Origin: Brachybacterium alimentarium
Lineage (GTDB): Bacteria; Actinomycetota; Actinomycetes; Actinomycetales; Dermabacteraceae
Reading direction: 5' to 3'
Assembly (NCBI RefSeq): GCF_002332425.1
Contig: NZ_NRGS01000011.1
Coordinates: forward strand, 186,001-250,000
Length of the DNA: 64,000 bases
Below, in pieces: positions 9,801-16,979 of the stretch. The position numbers and the translations under genes were made by a program. Each line of letters opens with the position of its first letter. Positions within the stretch are counted from its first letter, which is position 1. The notes beneath the pieces were generated by a model. The model did not search any database, was not told the DNA's origin, and worked only from the letters and a program-made list of their open reading frames with translations.

Positions 9801-10295
9801 CGCTCCGTCGGGCGCGCCTCGAAGAACAGCAGCGAGGTCTTTGCCGCGCATACCGATGATGCCGGCGGACTCCTGCACAGTCGACATCTCCCTGCAGGCA
9901 TCGAGCTGCGTCTGGTCAGGCCACAGCGGCTGCGCGAGGCTCTCCTGCGCACCGATGCGCCGTGCGAGGAGCGTCATCGACTTTCGCAGTCCCAGCTCGA
10001 GAATGTCGGAGCGTCCGAACGCGCCGCGGAGTGCAGCACCCCATCCCCCCGGGACCACTGCTGTCCCTCGGGCTACCTCGCTTCGGGCCTCGAACGTCAC
10101 CGGGGTCGTGGAGAGCAGGATCTGGTCCGTGGCCCAGATCGTGAGCGCGCCGTCAGCGACGTGCAGCATGACGCCGCTCAGCGATGAGTCCTTGCGCGGA
10201 TGGCGCGCGCTCTCGACCTTCTTCAGGGCGGAGAGGAGGTCACCTGCGCGGACGGTGCCGAGTTGCTCCACGCCCCGCCATCCTGTGTCGGTCAT
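6891..10295 (-). CDS. DNA sliding-clamp-like domain fused to three CbxX/CfqX AAA+ ATPase modules
   Basis: This 1134-residue protein starts at 10295, after an AGAAGAGGG ribosome site. Residues 12-253 resemble two clamp (DnaN) domains: SLSGVMLHVADGALTIWATD, then AVVPGGWGAALRGAFG, then MRGKDLAAVLRGAPDGAPL and MVVPSTALSAAVDAV. Three AAA+ modules of about 285 residues follow, each with Walker A GPPGTGKT (336-343, 622-629, 909-916), Walker B (VLFVDEAYAF 395, VLFIDEAYAL 681, ILFIDEAYAL 968) and sensor/arginine-finger motifs (GLxSRF). Each module is preceded by LDELDGIIGQ or LAELDxQVGQ. All three look active. CbxX modules occur in RuBisCO activases and ESX EccA, but the clamp fusion is unfamiliar to me. 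It is the last gene of the Hsp70 operon. Function is unknown; remodelling of a DNA-bound or protein complex is a guess. Confidence 0.85.
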   Translation of the reverse strand: MTDTGWRGVEQLGTVRAGDLLSALKKVESARHPRKDSSLSGVMLHVADGALTIWATDQILLSTTPVTFEARSEVARGTAVVPGGWGAALRGAFGRSDILELGLRKSMTLLARRIGAQESLAQPLWPDQTQLDACREMSTVQESAGIIGMRGKDLAAVLRGAPDGAPLIIALESEQITVLSGADVLGTVPVVASLPPCRMVVPSTALSAAVDAVTNLKLPTAILEMVSEERLKLYGASRTEPVQYSALDCFILTGASAGPGSQPEDTAHPEPGDAVVEQPGRAAPTDTVLDELDGIIGQPSLKKQVKALRTQVGINLKREEQGLKASQVGAHMVFAGPPGTGKTTVARLIAKLYHSLGVLEHEEVVEVSRTEIVSENIGGTEKNMREAIENAQGGVLFVDEAYAFAAEQGSNDFGPKAIEALLKAVEDNRNSFVCILAGYTDRMKDFMAANPGLRSRFPRTISFEAYTPEELTQIALSMARGSDNDLDPDGVAELSRRLADEQGRGGFAKEDWGNARSVRNIVEQAAVHRDVRISLSGASDRESLMTITAPDVADACDDVRIGRAVGRTESAEDVLAELDAQVGQPQMKHQVRAIIAQAKVRSAKQEHGLADSVDLEHLLFVGPPGTGKTTIARLIARLHRALGILPNEEIVEVTQEVLVAGYKGQTAIRTREKIDEAMGGVLFIDEAYALVSSGDSGFGQEAIDTLLPALENSRGSFVAIAAGYPDEMAKFVASNVGLASRFTTTIEFLSYTADELVQIAQIMATAKAETLTDGAVRVLRQRLRAMELNGRFTAKDWGNARSVRTLLMRAVQLRDLRLSDADLSSLDATSLVTVTEADMIAACDREHFAADTARESVEEALAELDSQVGQQQVKQQVRALVAQAELAARRKEAGLAVGPVPLEHLLFVGPPGTGKTTVARLIGRLYRALGLLPKGELVEVDRSGLVAEYVGQTSPRTNAKVDEAMGGILFIDEAYALVPTGSHDFGGEAITALVPRLEEDKNKFVVIAAGYPEEMRRFVNHNVGLASRFTTTIEFLSYGAQELARIAEVMARRGGQQLRDDASELLADRLEAAEQSGRFTDKHWGNAREMRNLLDEAMKHRDLRLHSDGYGDPAEMVLLEAADVARACDKVIGT

Positions 10296-10347
10296 GCGCG
10301 CCCTCTTCTGTGCAGTCGTGTCGAGCAGGGGTGATCGTGGACTGCGG

Positions 10348-12150
10348 CTACCGCCGCGGTCGAGAGGCCTTCGCCTCCCGCGGCCAGGTCCTGGCGTCGC
10401 GCTGATACTTCCTGCGGACGGCCGACGCAACGATCGCCCAGACCAGCAGACCCCCGATCGCGAGGTAGAGGAAGCCGGGCCACCAGAGCTCGCTGAGCCC
10501 TATCAGCACGAGCACGGCGGAGACGATCGCACCGGCGATCGTCCAGCAGCCACCTTTGACCGACACCGCCATCTGCTCCGCGTGATACGCCCGCCTTGTG
10601 GCGAGCGCCCGTGCGATGTCAGCATCTCGAAGTCCCATGGACTCGACTTCGGTGATCGCCCCGCCGTAGTGCTCGGCCTGTGCAGTGTTCAAGATCGCGA
10701 TGGAGTCAGGTCCGATCTTCGCCAGCTTCGCATCGGCATCGAGCAGCCGCGCCCAGGCATAGCGCCGTCTGACCTCTACATCCTCCGGGAAGCGGGAAAG
10801 GAGCTCGCGGGCCTGAGCGAGTGCCTCCTCCGGCTGCCCGTTTTCGCAGAGCTTGGAGATCAGAAAGCTCATGGTCAGTCGGGGTCGCTGCGCTTCCGGA
10901 TGAGCATCCAGGAGGAGCCAGGCGCTGGCGATGGCTGTACCGATCTCCCCGAGTGCAGCGAGCTGCTCGATGGCCAGTACGGTCTGACGCATGTTCTCAT
11001 CGACCCCCGGGCGCGCCCGGAGCAGTCGCTGCCCGATCTGCAAGGCCTGCTGAGGCCGGTTCTGCCCACGGAACCGCTCGCACGCGGCCCACAACAGCTT
11101 GGGCGGGAAGTCGTCAGCGGGGAAGCGGTCCCGCAGTGCCCAGGCCTGCTCTACCGCCACGTCGGTTCCGCCGGCCTCGAACACCTTCTGCGTCACGAAG
11201 CGCATCGTCGTGAGGGTGTACTCGCTGTCCGGATACCTCGCGAAGAGCCGTTTCGAGTGGGACAGCGCGACGGTGCTCTGGCCATGCTCCGCCAGGGCCT
11301 CGACCGAGATCACTGCCTCGAGCAGAGTGGCGTCGACATCCGGCTCGTGGTCGAGCAGGCGCTCGGCAACGGAGAGGGCCTCGGCAGGCTGCTTCTGCTC
11401 CCGGAGCCGGGCGCAGGCGACGCGCAGGACTCGCGGCGGGAACTCGTCATCGGGAAAGCTCTCGACCACGGACCACGCCTCAGCGATCGCCTCGTCGATT
11501 CGCCCCTGGTCGAGAACCGCCCAGGCCGCCCGCGCTCGAAGGTATGCGGAGCCCGAGTCGCGCTGTACCGCCTGACGGAAGAACTTCTCCGCGTCGACGG
11601 GACGTCCCATGCGGTCCAGGAGATCCGCGCGGTACTGAAGGTTCGCGACATTCGGCACGCGATGCAGGAGTTCGGCGGAGGCGAAATCGGCGTCGTCGTA
11701 CTGCTCGAGCGCCTCTGCCGCACGCGTGTACATCAGCCACGACGTGGTGTCGTCTGGGTCGACCTCCGTCCCGCGCTTCGCGGCACGGAGAGCATTCCTG
11801 GGGTCCTCGGCGCCGAGGTACTGCTCGGCGCGACCGCCCCAGTTGGTCGATGCGCCCGATGCAGACCTCGGCGAATGGGGCGTGGAGGCCCCGGCTCGGC
11901 TCTGCGCCGCGAGCGCCTCGTCGTACTCCGCACGAGCCCCCGGATCCAACAGAATCTCCTCAGCCCGTCCGATGCGATCCATCCAGGTCTCAGCCCGCCG
12001 ACGGCGCTCCAGATCCGGGCTCCCCGTCTGCTGACGCCACCGCTTGCGGGTGGCTCTGAGGGTCGTCCTGATCTCGTCGGCGTCGGAATCGGAGTCGATC
12101 TCGAACAGTTCGTAGAGGTCCTCGTGCGCCGCGGAGGCTGCGTCGTCCAT
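10348..12150 (-). CDS. J-like/TPR membrane-anchored protein lacking the HPD motif
   Basis: This is a 600-residue protein. CAGGAG lies 4 nt before the ATG and 11 bp separate it from the Hsp70 stop. Residues 10-70 look like a J domain (LYELFEIDSDSDADEIRTTL ... RAEEILLDPGARAEYDEAL), but the His-Pro-Asp triad between helices II and III is replaced (RKRWRQQTG). About 430 residues of helical TPR/SEL-like repeats follow, with recurring units such as ALRDRFPADDFPPKLLWAA. Near the C terminus two hydrophobic helices (GAIVSAVLVLIGLSELWW and FLYLAIGGLLVWAIVASAV) precede a basic tail. It probably tethers the Hsp70 partner to the membrane through TPR contacts. Loss of HPD suggests it does not stimulate ATPase in the usual way. 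Confidence 0.8.
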   Translation of the reverse strand: MDDAASAAHEDLYELFEIDSDSDADEIRTTLRATRKRWRQQTGSPDLERRRRAETWMDRIGRAEEILLDPGARAEYDEALAAQSRAGASTPHSPRSASGASTNWGGRAEQYLGAEDPRNALRAAKRGTEVDPDDTTSWLMYTRAAEALEQYDDADFASAELLHRVPNVANLQYRADLLDRMGRPVDAEKFFRQAVQRDSGSAYLRARAAWAVLDQGRIDEAIAEAWSVVESFPDDEFPPRVLRVACARLREQKQPAEALSVAERLLDHEPDVDATLLEAVISVEALAEHGQSTVALSHSKRLFARYPDSEYTLTTMRFVTQKVFEAGGTDVAVEQAWALRDRFPADDFPPKLLWAACERFRGQNRPQQALQIGQRLLRARPGVDENMRQTVLAIEQLAALGEIGTAIASAWLLLDAHPEAQRPRLTMSFLISKLCENGQPEEALAQARELLSRFPEDVEVRRRYAWARLLDADAKLAKIGPDSIAILNTAQAEHYGGAITEVESMGLRDADIARALATRRAYHAEQMAVSVKGGCWTIAGAIVSAVLVLIGLSELWWPGFLYLAIGGLLVWAIVASAVRRKYQRDARTWPREAKASRPRR

Positions 12151-12161
12151 CGTTCTCCTGG

Positions 12162-13796
12162 TCAGTTCATCGCGGTCGGGGGCGGGGGCGCACCCTGCGC
12201 TGTCCCGACGGGGTCTTGTCCCACAGCCGGCTTCGTCTCGAGGACCTTCTCCGGACCGGCGGGCTTGGCCCCGGGAAGCACGTCCGGGAAAATATCGCGG
12301 AGCTTCTCCGCGGAGGCGGCGATCTCTGTCTGCGTCATGTTCGCGACGCGATCGATCACGAATGAACCTGCGGAGGTGTCCTCCGGCAACCGGTAGACCT
12401 CGACGTGCACGGTCTGGTCGACGTCGTAGCGGTAGCCAAGCCTGAACGGCGTGCCTGCAGGCCACGTCCCGCCGAGTTCGATCTGGCCCTGGCCGATCTC
12501 TGTGACGAGCTCCGGATCGGGATCATCGCCCTGGGTCATGTCGATGATCAGGTGATCGGCGTCGAATCTGATCTGCAGCTTCCGCGATCCCTGCGCAGGG
12601 ATCGGTGCGTTCTTCGGGATCACGACGAAGTTCGCGTCCGCCTCTGTGTCCGAGTCGAGAGCGATCGTGCCCAGCGCGTGCGAGGTCACGTCCTGCACCA
12701 AGATCTCGCCCAGCCCCGTTGCGGCGGCGTCGCCGCTGCTCAGCCCGGCCTGTATCGCGGCCCCCAGCGCGACCACCTCGTCTGGATTCACCCCGTCGGC
12801 AGCCGCTCTGCCGGACACCCGCTCCAGCAGCTCGTGTACAGCGGGCATTCGTGTCGAGCCCCCGACGAGCAGGATCTGGTCGAGGTCCTCCCACTCGAGT
12901 CCCGAATCGTCGAGGGTGTCCTCTACGATCTCCTGCGTGCGTCTCAGCAGACCGCCGGTGATCTCCTCGAAAGTGCGGCGGGTGATCTCGACGCTGTGAT
13001 CACCAGTGTCGAGAGGGACTTCGACGGTGGTGATCTCGGAGTAGCTCAAAGCACGCTTGGCCTGCTCGGACTTGACCCGCAGTACTGCCATCGCCTCAGG
13101 ATCGTCATAGAGGTCTTGCACGCCTTGCTCCTGCAGCTCTGCGGCCACGTGGTTCATCAGAGCGTTGTCCCAGTCGAAGCCACCGAGATTGCGGTCGCCG
13201 TCGGTTGCGAGCACCTCGAAGTTTCGTCCCTCGATGCCGAGGATCGTGACATCGAAGGTGCCGCCTCCCAGGTCGTAGACGAGGAGGTAGCCGTCCTTCT
13301 CAACACTTACGCCATACGCGAGGGCGGCCGCGGTGGGCTCGTTGAGGACGCGGAGCACGTTCAGGCCCGCGATGCTCCCTGCCTCCTTGGTCGCCATGCG
13401 GCGCGCGTCATCGAAGTATGCCGGCACCGTGATGACGACGTCCTCGACCTGCTCTCCGAGCTGTGCCGATGCCGCCTGCACGAGATGTGCCAGGATGACC
13501 GCCGAGACGTCCTCAGCGCGGTACTCCTCGTCGTTCGAGGAGTCGAAGCGCCAGGACGGATCACCCATGAACCGCTTTACGTACTCGACCACATCGTCCG
13601 GGCGCACGCTCGCCTGCCGTCGCGCCGGGGTCCCGACAACTGTCCGGTCCTTGCCACCAGCGTTCTTGAACAGCACCACCGACGGTGTCGTCGGCTTCCC
13701 CTCGCCGCTGGCAACAATCTCCGGCTGTCCCGACTCTCCCATCACGGCGACTGCAGAGTTCGTCGTGCCGAGATCAATGCCGAGTGCACGCGCCAT
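12162..13796 (-). CDS. Hsp70/DnaK-family protein (non-housekeeping)
   Basis: This is a 544-residue protein starting MARALGIDLGTTNSAVAVMG at 13796, about 5 nt after CAGGAC. The nucleotide-binding domain is intact: GIDLGTTNS (5-13), the VPAYFDDARR segment, NEPTAAALAYG, YDLGGGTFDV and LVGGSTRMPAV. The substrate domain is short and the tail is Pro-rich (EKVLETKPAVGQDPVGTAQG). At 544 residues it is about 75 shorter than DnaK and it has no grpE or dnaJ beside it. It is therefore a specialised Hsp70, first in the three-gene operon with the J-like/TPR and clamp-AAA+ genes. The client is unknown. Confidence 0.88.
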   Translation of the reverse strand: MARALGIDLGTTNSAVAVMGESGQPEIVASGEGKPTTPSVVLFKNAGGKDRTVVGTPARRQASVRPDDVVEYVKRFMGDPSWRFDSSNDEEYRAEDVSAVILAHLVQAASAQLGEQVEDVVITVPAYFDDARRMATKEAGSIAGLNVLRVLNEPTAAALAYGVSVEKDGYLLVYDLGGGTFDVTILGIEGRNFEVLATDGDRNLGGFDWDNALMNHVAAELQEQGVQDLYDDPEAMAVLRVKSEQAKRALSYSEITTVEVPLDTGDHSVEITRRTFEEITGGLLRRTQEIVEDTLDDSGLEWEDLDQILLVGGSTRMPAVHELLERVSGRAAADGVNPDEVVALGAAIQAGLSSGDAAATGLGEILVQDVTSHALGTIALDSDTEADANFVVIPKNAPIPAQGSRKLQIRFDADHLIIDMTQGDDPDPELVTEIGQGQIELGGTWPAGTPFRLGYRYDVDQTVHVEVYRLPEDTSAGSFVIDRVANMTQTEIAASAEKLRDIFPDVLPGAKPAGPEKVLETKPAVGQDPVGTAQGAPPPPTAMN

Positions 13797-13896
13797 CGTC
13801 GGTCCTGTCCCTCGTCGGATCCTTCGCACCTGGGGTCCGGCCAACGACTCAGGCGGCCCTCGCGCATCGCCGACACCCCCAGGCAACGTCACGGTC

Positions 13897-13925
13897 AGGC
13901 TAGCCACAGTCGAGGTTGCCTGCAA
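13897..13925 (-). promoter_or_regulatory. Sigma70-type promoter of the Hsp70/J-TPR/clamp-AAA+ operon
   Basis: On the minus strand there is TTGCAG (13925-13920), a 17-bp spacer and TAGCCT (13902-13897). Transcription would begin near 13890, leaving about a 95-nt leader before the Hsp70 ATG. Confidence 0.55.
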
Positions 13926-14194
13926 CTTCCTCAAGGGGAACGCCCCCTCCCTGCGCTGCCGGTCAGAGCCTCATGAGTGAGGAGCCGCCCACTCCGACAG
14001 CAGGGGGCAGACCGTACGCGAGGGGCCCGGAGCGTGATTCTCGCACACTGCTGGCCGGCGACCCATGGGGATCGACGCCTCATCTGCCGCTGACCCCGCA
14101 TCCCTCCGCGAAGAGAGGATCACCACCTCGTCACGGGCGGCGAGGTAAGCCTGCCCAAACCGCATCATTGCAGGTCAGGGAAGCCTTTCCATGG

Positions 14195-14223
14195 ATGACA
14201 GGGGTGCCGAAGGCGGCTATCGT
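14195..14223 (+). promoter_or_regulatory. Ferritin promoter, probably leaderless
   Basis: ATGACA at 14195-14200 (5 of 6 to TTGACA), a 17-bp spacer and TATCGT at 14218-14223 are followed by only 7 nt before the ATG. No Shine-Dalgarno is present, so the transcript probably starts at or next to the start codon. Confidence 0.6.
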
Positions 14224-14230
14224 CAGTGCC

Positions 14231-14752
14231 ATGAAGATGAGCAATGACCTTGAGAAGAAGTTCCAGGCCCAGATCACCCTCGAGTTCGAGGCCTCGATCA
14301 CCTACCGCCAGCTCGCCATCGAAGCGGACGAGCAGGACCTCCCCGGCATCGCCGCGTGGCTGCGCCACCAGGCCGACGAGGAGATCGTGCACGCCAACAA
14401 GTTCATCCAGCACGTCTCCGACCGCGACAACCACGCTGCCATCGGCGCCATCAATGCGCCGGCCGTGCGCCCCGGCCTGTCCGTGCTCGAGATCTTCGAG
14501 GCCGCTCTCGCCCACGAGCAGAAGGTCTCCGAGTCGATCCGCGAGCTGTACCGCAGCGCCGACAAGGAGGGCGACTACGATTCCCGCCCGCTGCTGAACT
14601 GGTTCGTCGACGAGCAGATCGAGGAGGAGGCGACCGCTTCCGAGATCATCGGCCGCGTCAAGCTGATCGGCAACGACGGCTCCGGCCTCCTGCGCCTGGA
14701 CGCCGAGCTGGGTCGTCGGCCCGCCGAGTCCACCGAGGCCGACGAGAACTGA
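14231..14752 (+). CDS. Ferritin (non-haem iron storage)
   Basis: This is a 173-residue four-helix ferritin of usual length. Iron-site residues are visible: Glu in TLEFEASITYRQLA, the EIVHANKF helix with Glu and His, the AHEQKVSES helix, and WFVDEQIEEEATASEI with the E-Q-x-E-E ligand set. It should oxidise Fe(II) at the ferroxidase centre and store the mineral in a 24-mer shell in the cytoplasm. An ATG two codons downstream is an alternative start. The promoter at 14195-14223 would give a leaderless message, and a strong bidirectional terminator follows. Confidence 0.92.
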   Translation: MKMSNDLEKKFQAQITLEFEASITYRQLAIEADEQDLPGIAAWLRHQADEEIVHANKFIQHVSDRDNHAAIGAINAPAVRPGLSVLEIFEAALAHEQKVSESIRELYRSADKEGDYDSRPLLNWFVDEQIEEEATASEIIGRVKLIGNDGSGLLRLDAELGRRPAESTEADEN

Positions 14753-14763
14753 CCCGCCCACGC

Positions 14764-14802
14764 AGAAGCGCGCGCTACCCGGTTCGGGTGGCGCGCGCTT
14801 CT
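14764..14802. terminator. Bidirectional terminator, ferritin / BCCT transporter
   Basis: A 17-bp stem (AGAAGCGCGCGCTACCC pairing with GGGTGGCGCGCGCTTCT, one G-T pair) surrounds a 5-nt loop GGTTC. It lies between the convergent ferritin stop (14752) and BCCT stop (14817). AGAA at one end gives a short T run on the other. Confidence 0.88.
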
Positions 14803-14816
14803 CGTCGTGCGATGGC

Positions 14817-16619
14817 TCAGCTGGCGCTGATCGGAGCGTCCTCACCGATGGGAGCATCCTCGTCGGGCTGAGCATCCCCGTGGGACTGGGCATCCTCGTG
14901 GGACTGACGATCCTCGTCGGCCTGAGGATTCCTGCTGGCCTGCGGGCCCTTGGCCGCCCGAGGCCCGCGCCCGCTGATCAGCGGATCGCGGCGCAGCATC
15001 ATCACCAGCGAGACCGCGAGCGCGAGGATCACGAAGATGAACGGGGCCGCCGAGAGCATCACCGCCGTCTGCAGCGCCTCCAGACCGCCGGCGTAGAGGA
15101 GCACGGCGGCCGTCGCCCCGGTGAGCACGCCCCACATGCCCATCAGCGGGCGGCTGGGATGCAAGCGGCCGTCGGAGGAGATCACCGCGAGCACGTAGGT
15201 GTTGGAGTCCGCACTGGTCACGAAGTACATGATCACCAGCACCACGGCGACCACCGAGGTGAGCCCCGTCAGCGGCAGCTGGTCGAGCAGTGCGAAGAAG
15301 GCAGTGTTCACGTTCTCCGTCGCGGCCTCGCCGATCCCCGCATCGCGCTCGAGATCCATGAACATCGCCGAGCCGCCGAACACCGTGAACCAGGCGGAGA
15401 AGATCAGGCTCGGCACGCCGAGCACGACCAGCACGAACTGCCGGATGGTGCGACCGCGCGAGATCCGGGCCAGGAAGATGCCCACGAAAGCGCCCCAGGA
15501 GATCCACCAGGCCATCATGAAGTAGGTCCAGGCCTGCATCCATTCCACGTCCGCGCCGTCGGTGGGCAGCATCAGGCTGATCTCGACGAACCCTCCGGCG
15601 TACCCGCCGAGCGAGCGGAGGAAGAGGTTGATCAGCCAGCTGGTGGGGCCGGTGGCCAGGACGAACAGCAGCAGCGCGGCAGCGATGACCATCGTGGTCT
15701 GGCTCAGGTAGCGGATCCCGCGCCCGATCCCGCTCATCGCCGACGCGGTGAACAGCACCGTGACCAGCGCGATGATGATGAGCTGCACGCCGGTGGTGGT
15801 GAGGTCGAGGCCGGTCATCCGGCTCATCCCCTGGCTGATCTGGGCAGCGCCGAGTCCCAGCGAGGTCGTCGTGCCGAACAGGGTGGACAGGATGACCAGC
15901 ACGTCGATCGCCTTGCCTACCAGGCCGTCGGCGTGACGACCGATCAGCGGCCGCAGGATCGGCGAGACCAGCCCCTTGTTCCCGAGGCGGTGGGTGGAGT
16001 ACCCGATCGCCAGGCCGAAGGTGGCGAACACGGCCCAGGCGTGCAGGCCCCAGTCGAGGAACGTGAAGCGCAGGGCGTCGACCACGGCCTCCTGGCTGCC
16101 GGGCTCGGCGAGGCCGTGCGGCGGGGAGACCAGGTGGGAGACGGGTTCGGCGACGCCGTAGGTGACCATCCCGATGCCCATCACCGCGCCCAGCAGCATC
16201 GCGATCCACGCGAAGGTGGGGTATTCGGGCCGGGAATCGTCCGGGCCCAGCCGGATGTCGCCGAAGCGGGTGCAGGCGAGGACCAGCAGCAGCGCGATCA
16301 GGCACAGCGGGATCAGCAGCAGCGACCAGCCGCCGGTCGTGGTCACCCACTGCATCGCCGCGCCGGCGGCGGAGCTCATCTGCGCCGGCCAGAAGCCGGC
16401 GGCGATGAGGAGGGCGACGATGAGCGCGACCGCCACCCATACCACGGCGCCGCGGGCACTGCCGGGGACCTGCGGGGCGCTGGGGAAGCGGTCGGCCTCG
16501 CGCCGGGCGCGGCGTGGTCCGGGGTCGTCGTCGGCGTCGGCCGGGAGGTCGGCGGCCGACGATCGGTCGGCCGGGCGAGGCTCAGCGGGAAGTGGGTCGG
16601 CAGGGGCGTCCAGCGACAT
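14817..16619 (-). CDS. BCCT-family transporter (glycine betaine/choline/carnitine type)
   Basis: This is a transporter of about 600 residues with 12 predicted helices. The family hallmark WWISWGAFVGIFLARISRGR followed by TIRQFV is present, as are GMVTYGVAEPVSHL and the DWGLHAWAVF helix. It should import a compatible solute by sodium or proton symport at the cytoplasmic membrane. The cytoplasmic N terminus (about 55 residues) and C terminus (about 60 residues) are hydrophilic. The C tail is a degenerate Asp/Ala/Gln repeat (QSHEDAQSHGDAQPDEDAP), which may sense osmotic strength as BetP tails do. Start 16619 is chosen as the first ATG before conserved sequence; an ATG at 16670 is possible and both ribosome sites are weak. 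Confidence 0.88.
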   Translation of the reverse strand: MSLDAPADPLPAEPRPADRSSAADLPADADDDPGPRRARREADRFPSAPQVPGSARGAVVWVAVALIVALLIAAGFWPAQMSSAAGAAMQWVTTTGGWSLLLIPLCLIALLLVLACTRFGDIRLGPDDSRPEYPTFAWIAMLLGAVMGIGMVTYGVAEPVSHLVSPPHGLAEPGSQEAVVDALRFTFLDWGLHAWAVFATFGLAIGYSTHRLGNKGLVSPILRPLIGRHADGLVGKAIDVLVILSTLFGTTTSLGLGAAQISQGMSRMTGLDLTTTGVQLIIIALVTVLFTASAMSGIGRGIRYLSQTTMVIAAALLLFVLATGPTSWLINLFLRSLGGYAGGFVEISLMLPTDGADVEWMQAWTYFMMAWWISWGAFVGIFLARISRGRTIRQFVLVVLGVPSLIFSAWFTVFGGSAMFMDLERDAGIGEAATENVNTAFFALLDQLPLTGLTSVVAVVLVIMYFVTSADSNTYVLAVISSDGRLHPSRPLMGMWGVLTGATAAVLLYAGGLEALQTAVMLSAAPFIFVILALAVSLVMMLRRDPLISGRGPRAAKGPQASRNPQADEDRQSHEDAQSHGDAQPDEDAPIGEDAPISAS

Positions 16620-16979
16620 GGCGCGGTCCGATCGTGAGGGCGCTGCCGCGCGAGGAATGCAGGAAGGCATGAGGGCGGGCAGCGAAAGATGAGGGGGCTG
16701 CGACGGTCGACGAGCCGACAGGCATGCGGCGAGGTCCGGTCGCGGAGCGCCCCACCCTAAGGGGAAGAAGGCCCTGCGCCGGGTGCTCTCGCGGAAATAT
16801 GGGGCGCAGGTCTCGTCCGCGCCGACTCACGACCGGAGACGGCCAGGGCGGCCAGGGCGGCCAGGGCGGCCAGGGCGGCCAGGATTGCGCCGCCACCGTC
16901 TCGCCGGTCGCCGCGACGAGCTCGTCGATACCGCCGACCCCATCTGTTTTATTTATCAATCATCTTGTAGGCTGAGCTC
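16620..16979. other. Intergenic region, BCCT transporter / LLM flavoenzyme
   Basis: No gene is supported. The region holds a 9-bp tandem repeat at 16841-16883 and an AT-rich patch (TTTATTTATCAATCATC, around 16948-16964) directly before the LLM gene. TAGGCT at 16968-16973 is 6 nt before the ATG, a probable -10 for a leaderless message. Confidence 0.55.
16841..16883. repeat. 9-bp tandem repeat (GGCCAGGGC), 4.8 copies
   Basis: Four exact copies of GGCCAGGGC at 16841-16876 are followed by a partial copy to 16883. The repeat is non-coding and lies about 100 bp upstream of the LLM oxidoreductase gene. Confidence 0.95.

Larger units (their letters stand above)
13797..14230. other. Divergent intergenic region, Hsp70 operon / ferritin
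   Basis: No supported gene is present. The region carries a minus-strand promoter for the Hsp70 operon (13897-13925) and a plus-strand promoter for ferritin (14195-14223). A single CTTGAGG, half of an HspR HAIR-like motif, lies just upstream of the Hsp70 promoter on the minus strand, but its partner half is missing. Confidence 0.6.

Noticed and set aside
6891-13796. The Hsp70/AAA+ operon considered as type VII secretion (ESX) genes
   Set aside because: No EccB-E, WXG100 or mycosin gene is present; only the CbxX-like fold is shared with EccA.
13926-13945. CTTGAGG near the Hsp70 promoter considered as an HspR HAIR element
   Set aside because: The opposite half is absent, so no full HAIR site is present.
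16841-16883. 9-bp repeats considered as a CRISPR or phage att array
   Set aside because: Units have no unique spacers and no cas or integrase genes are near.
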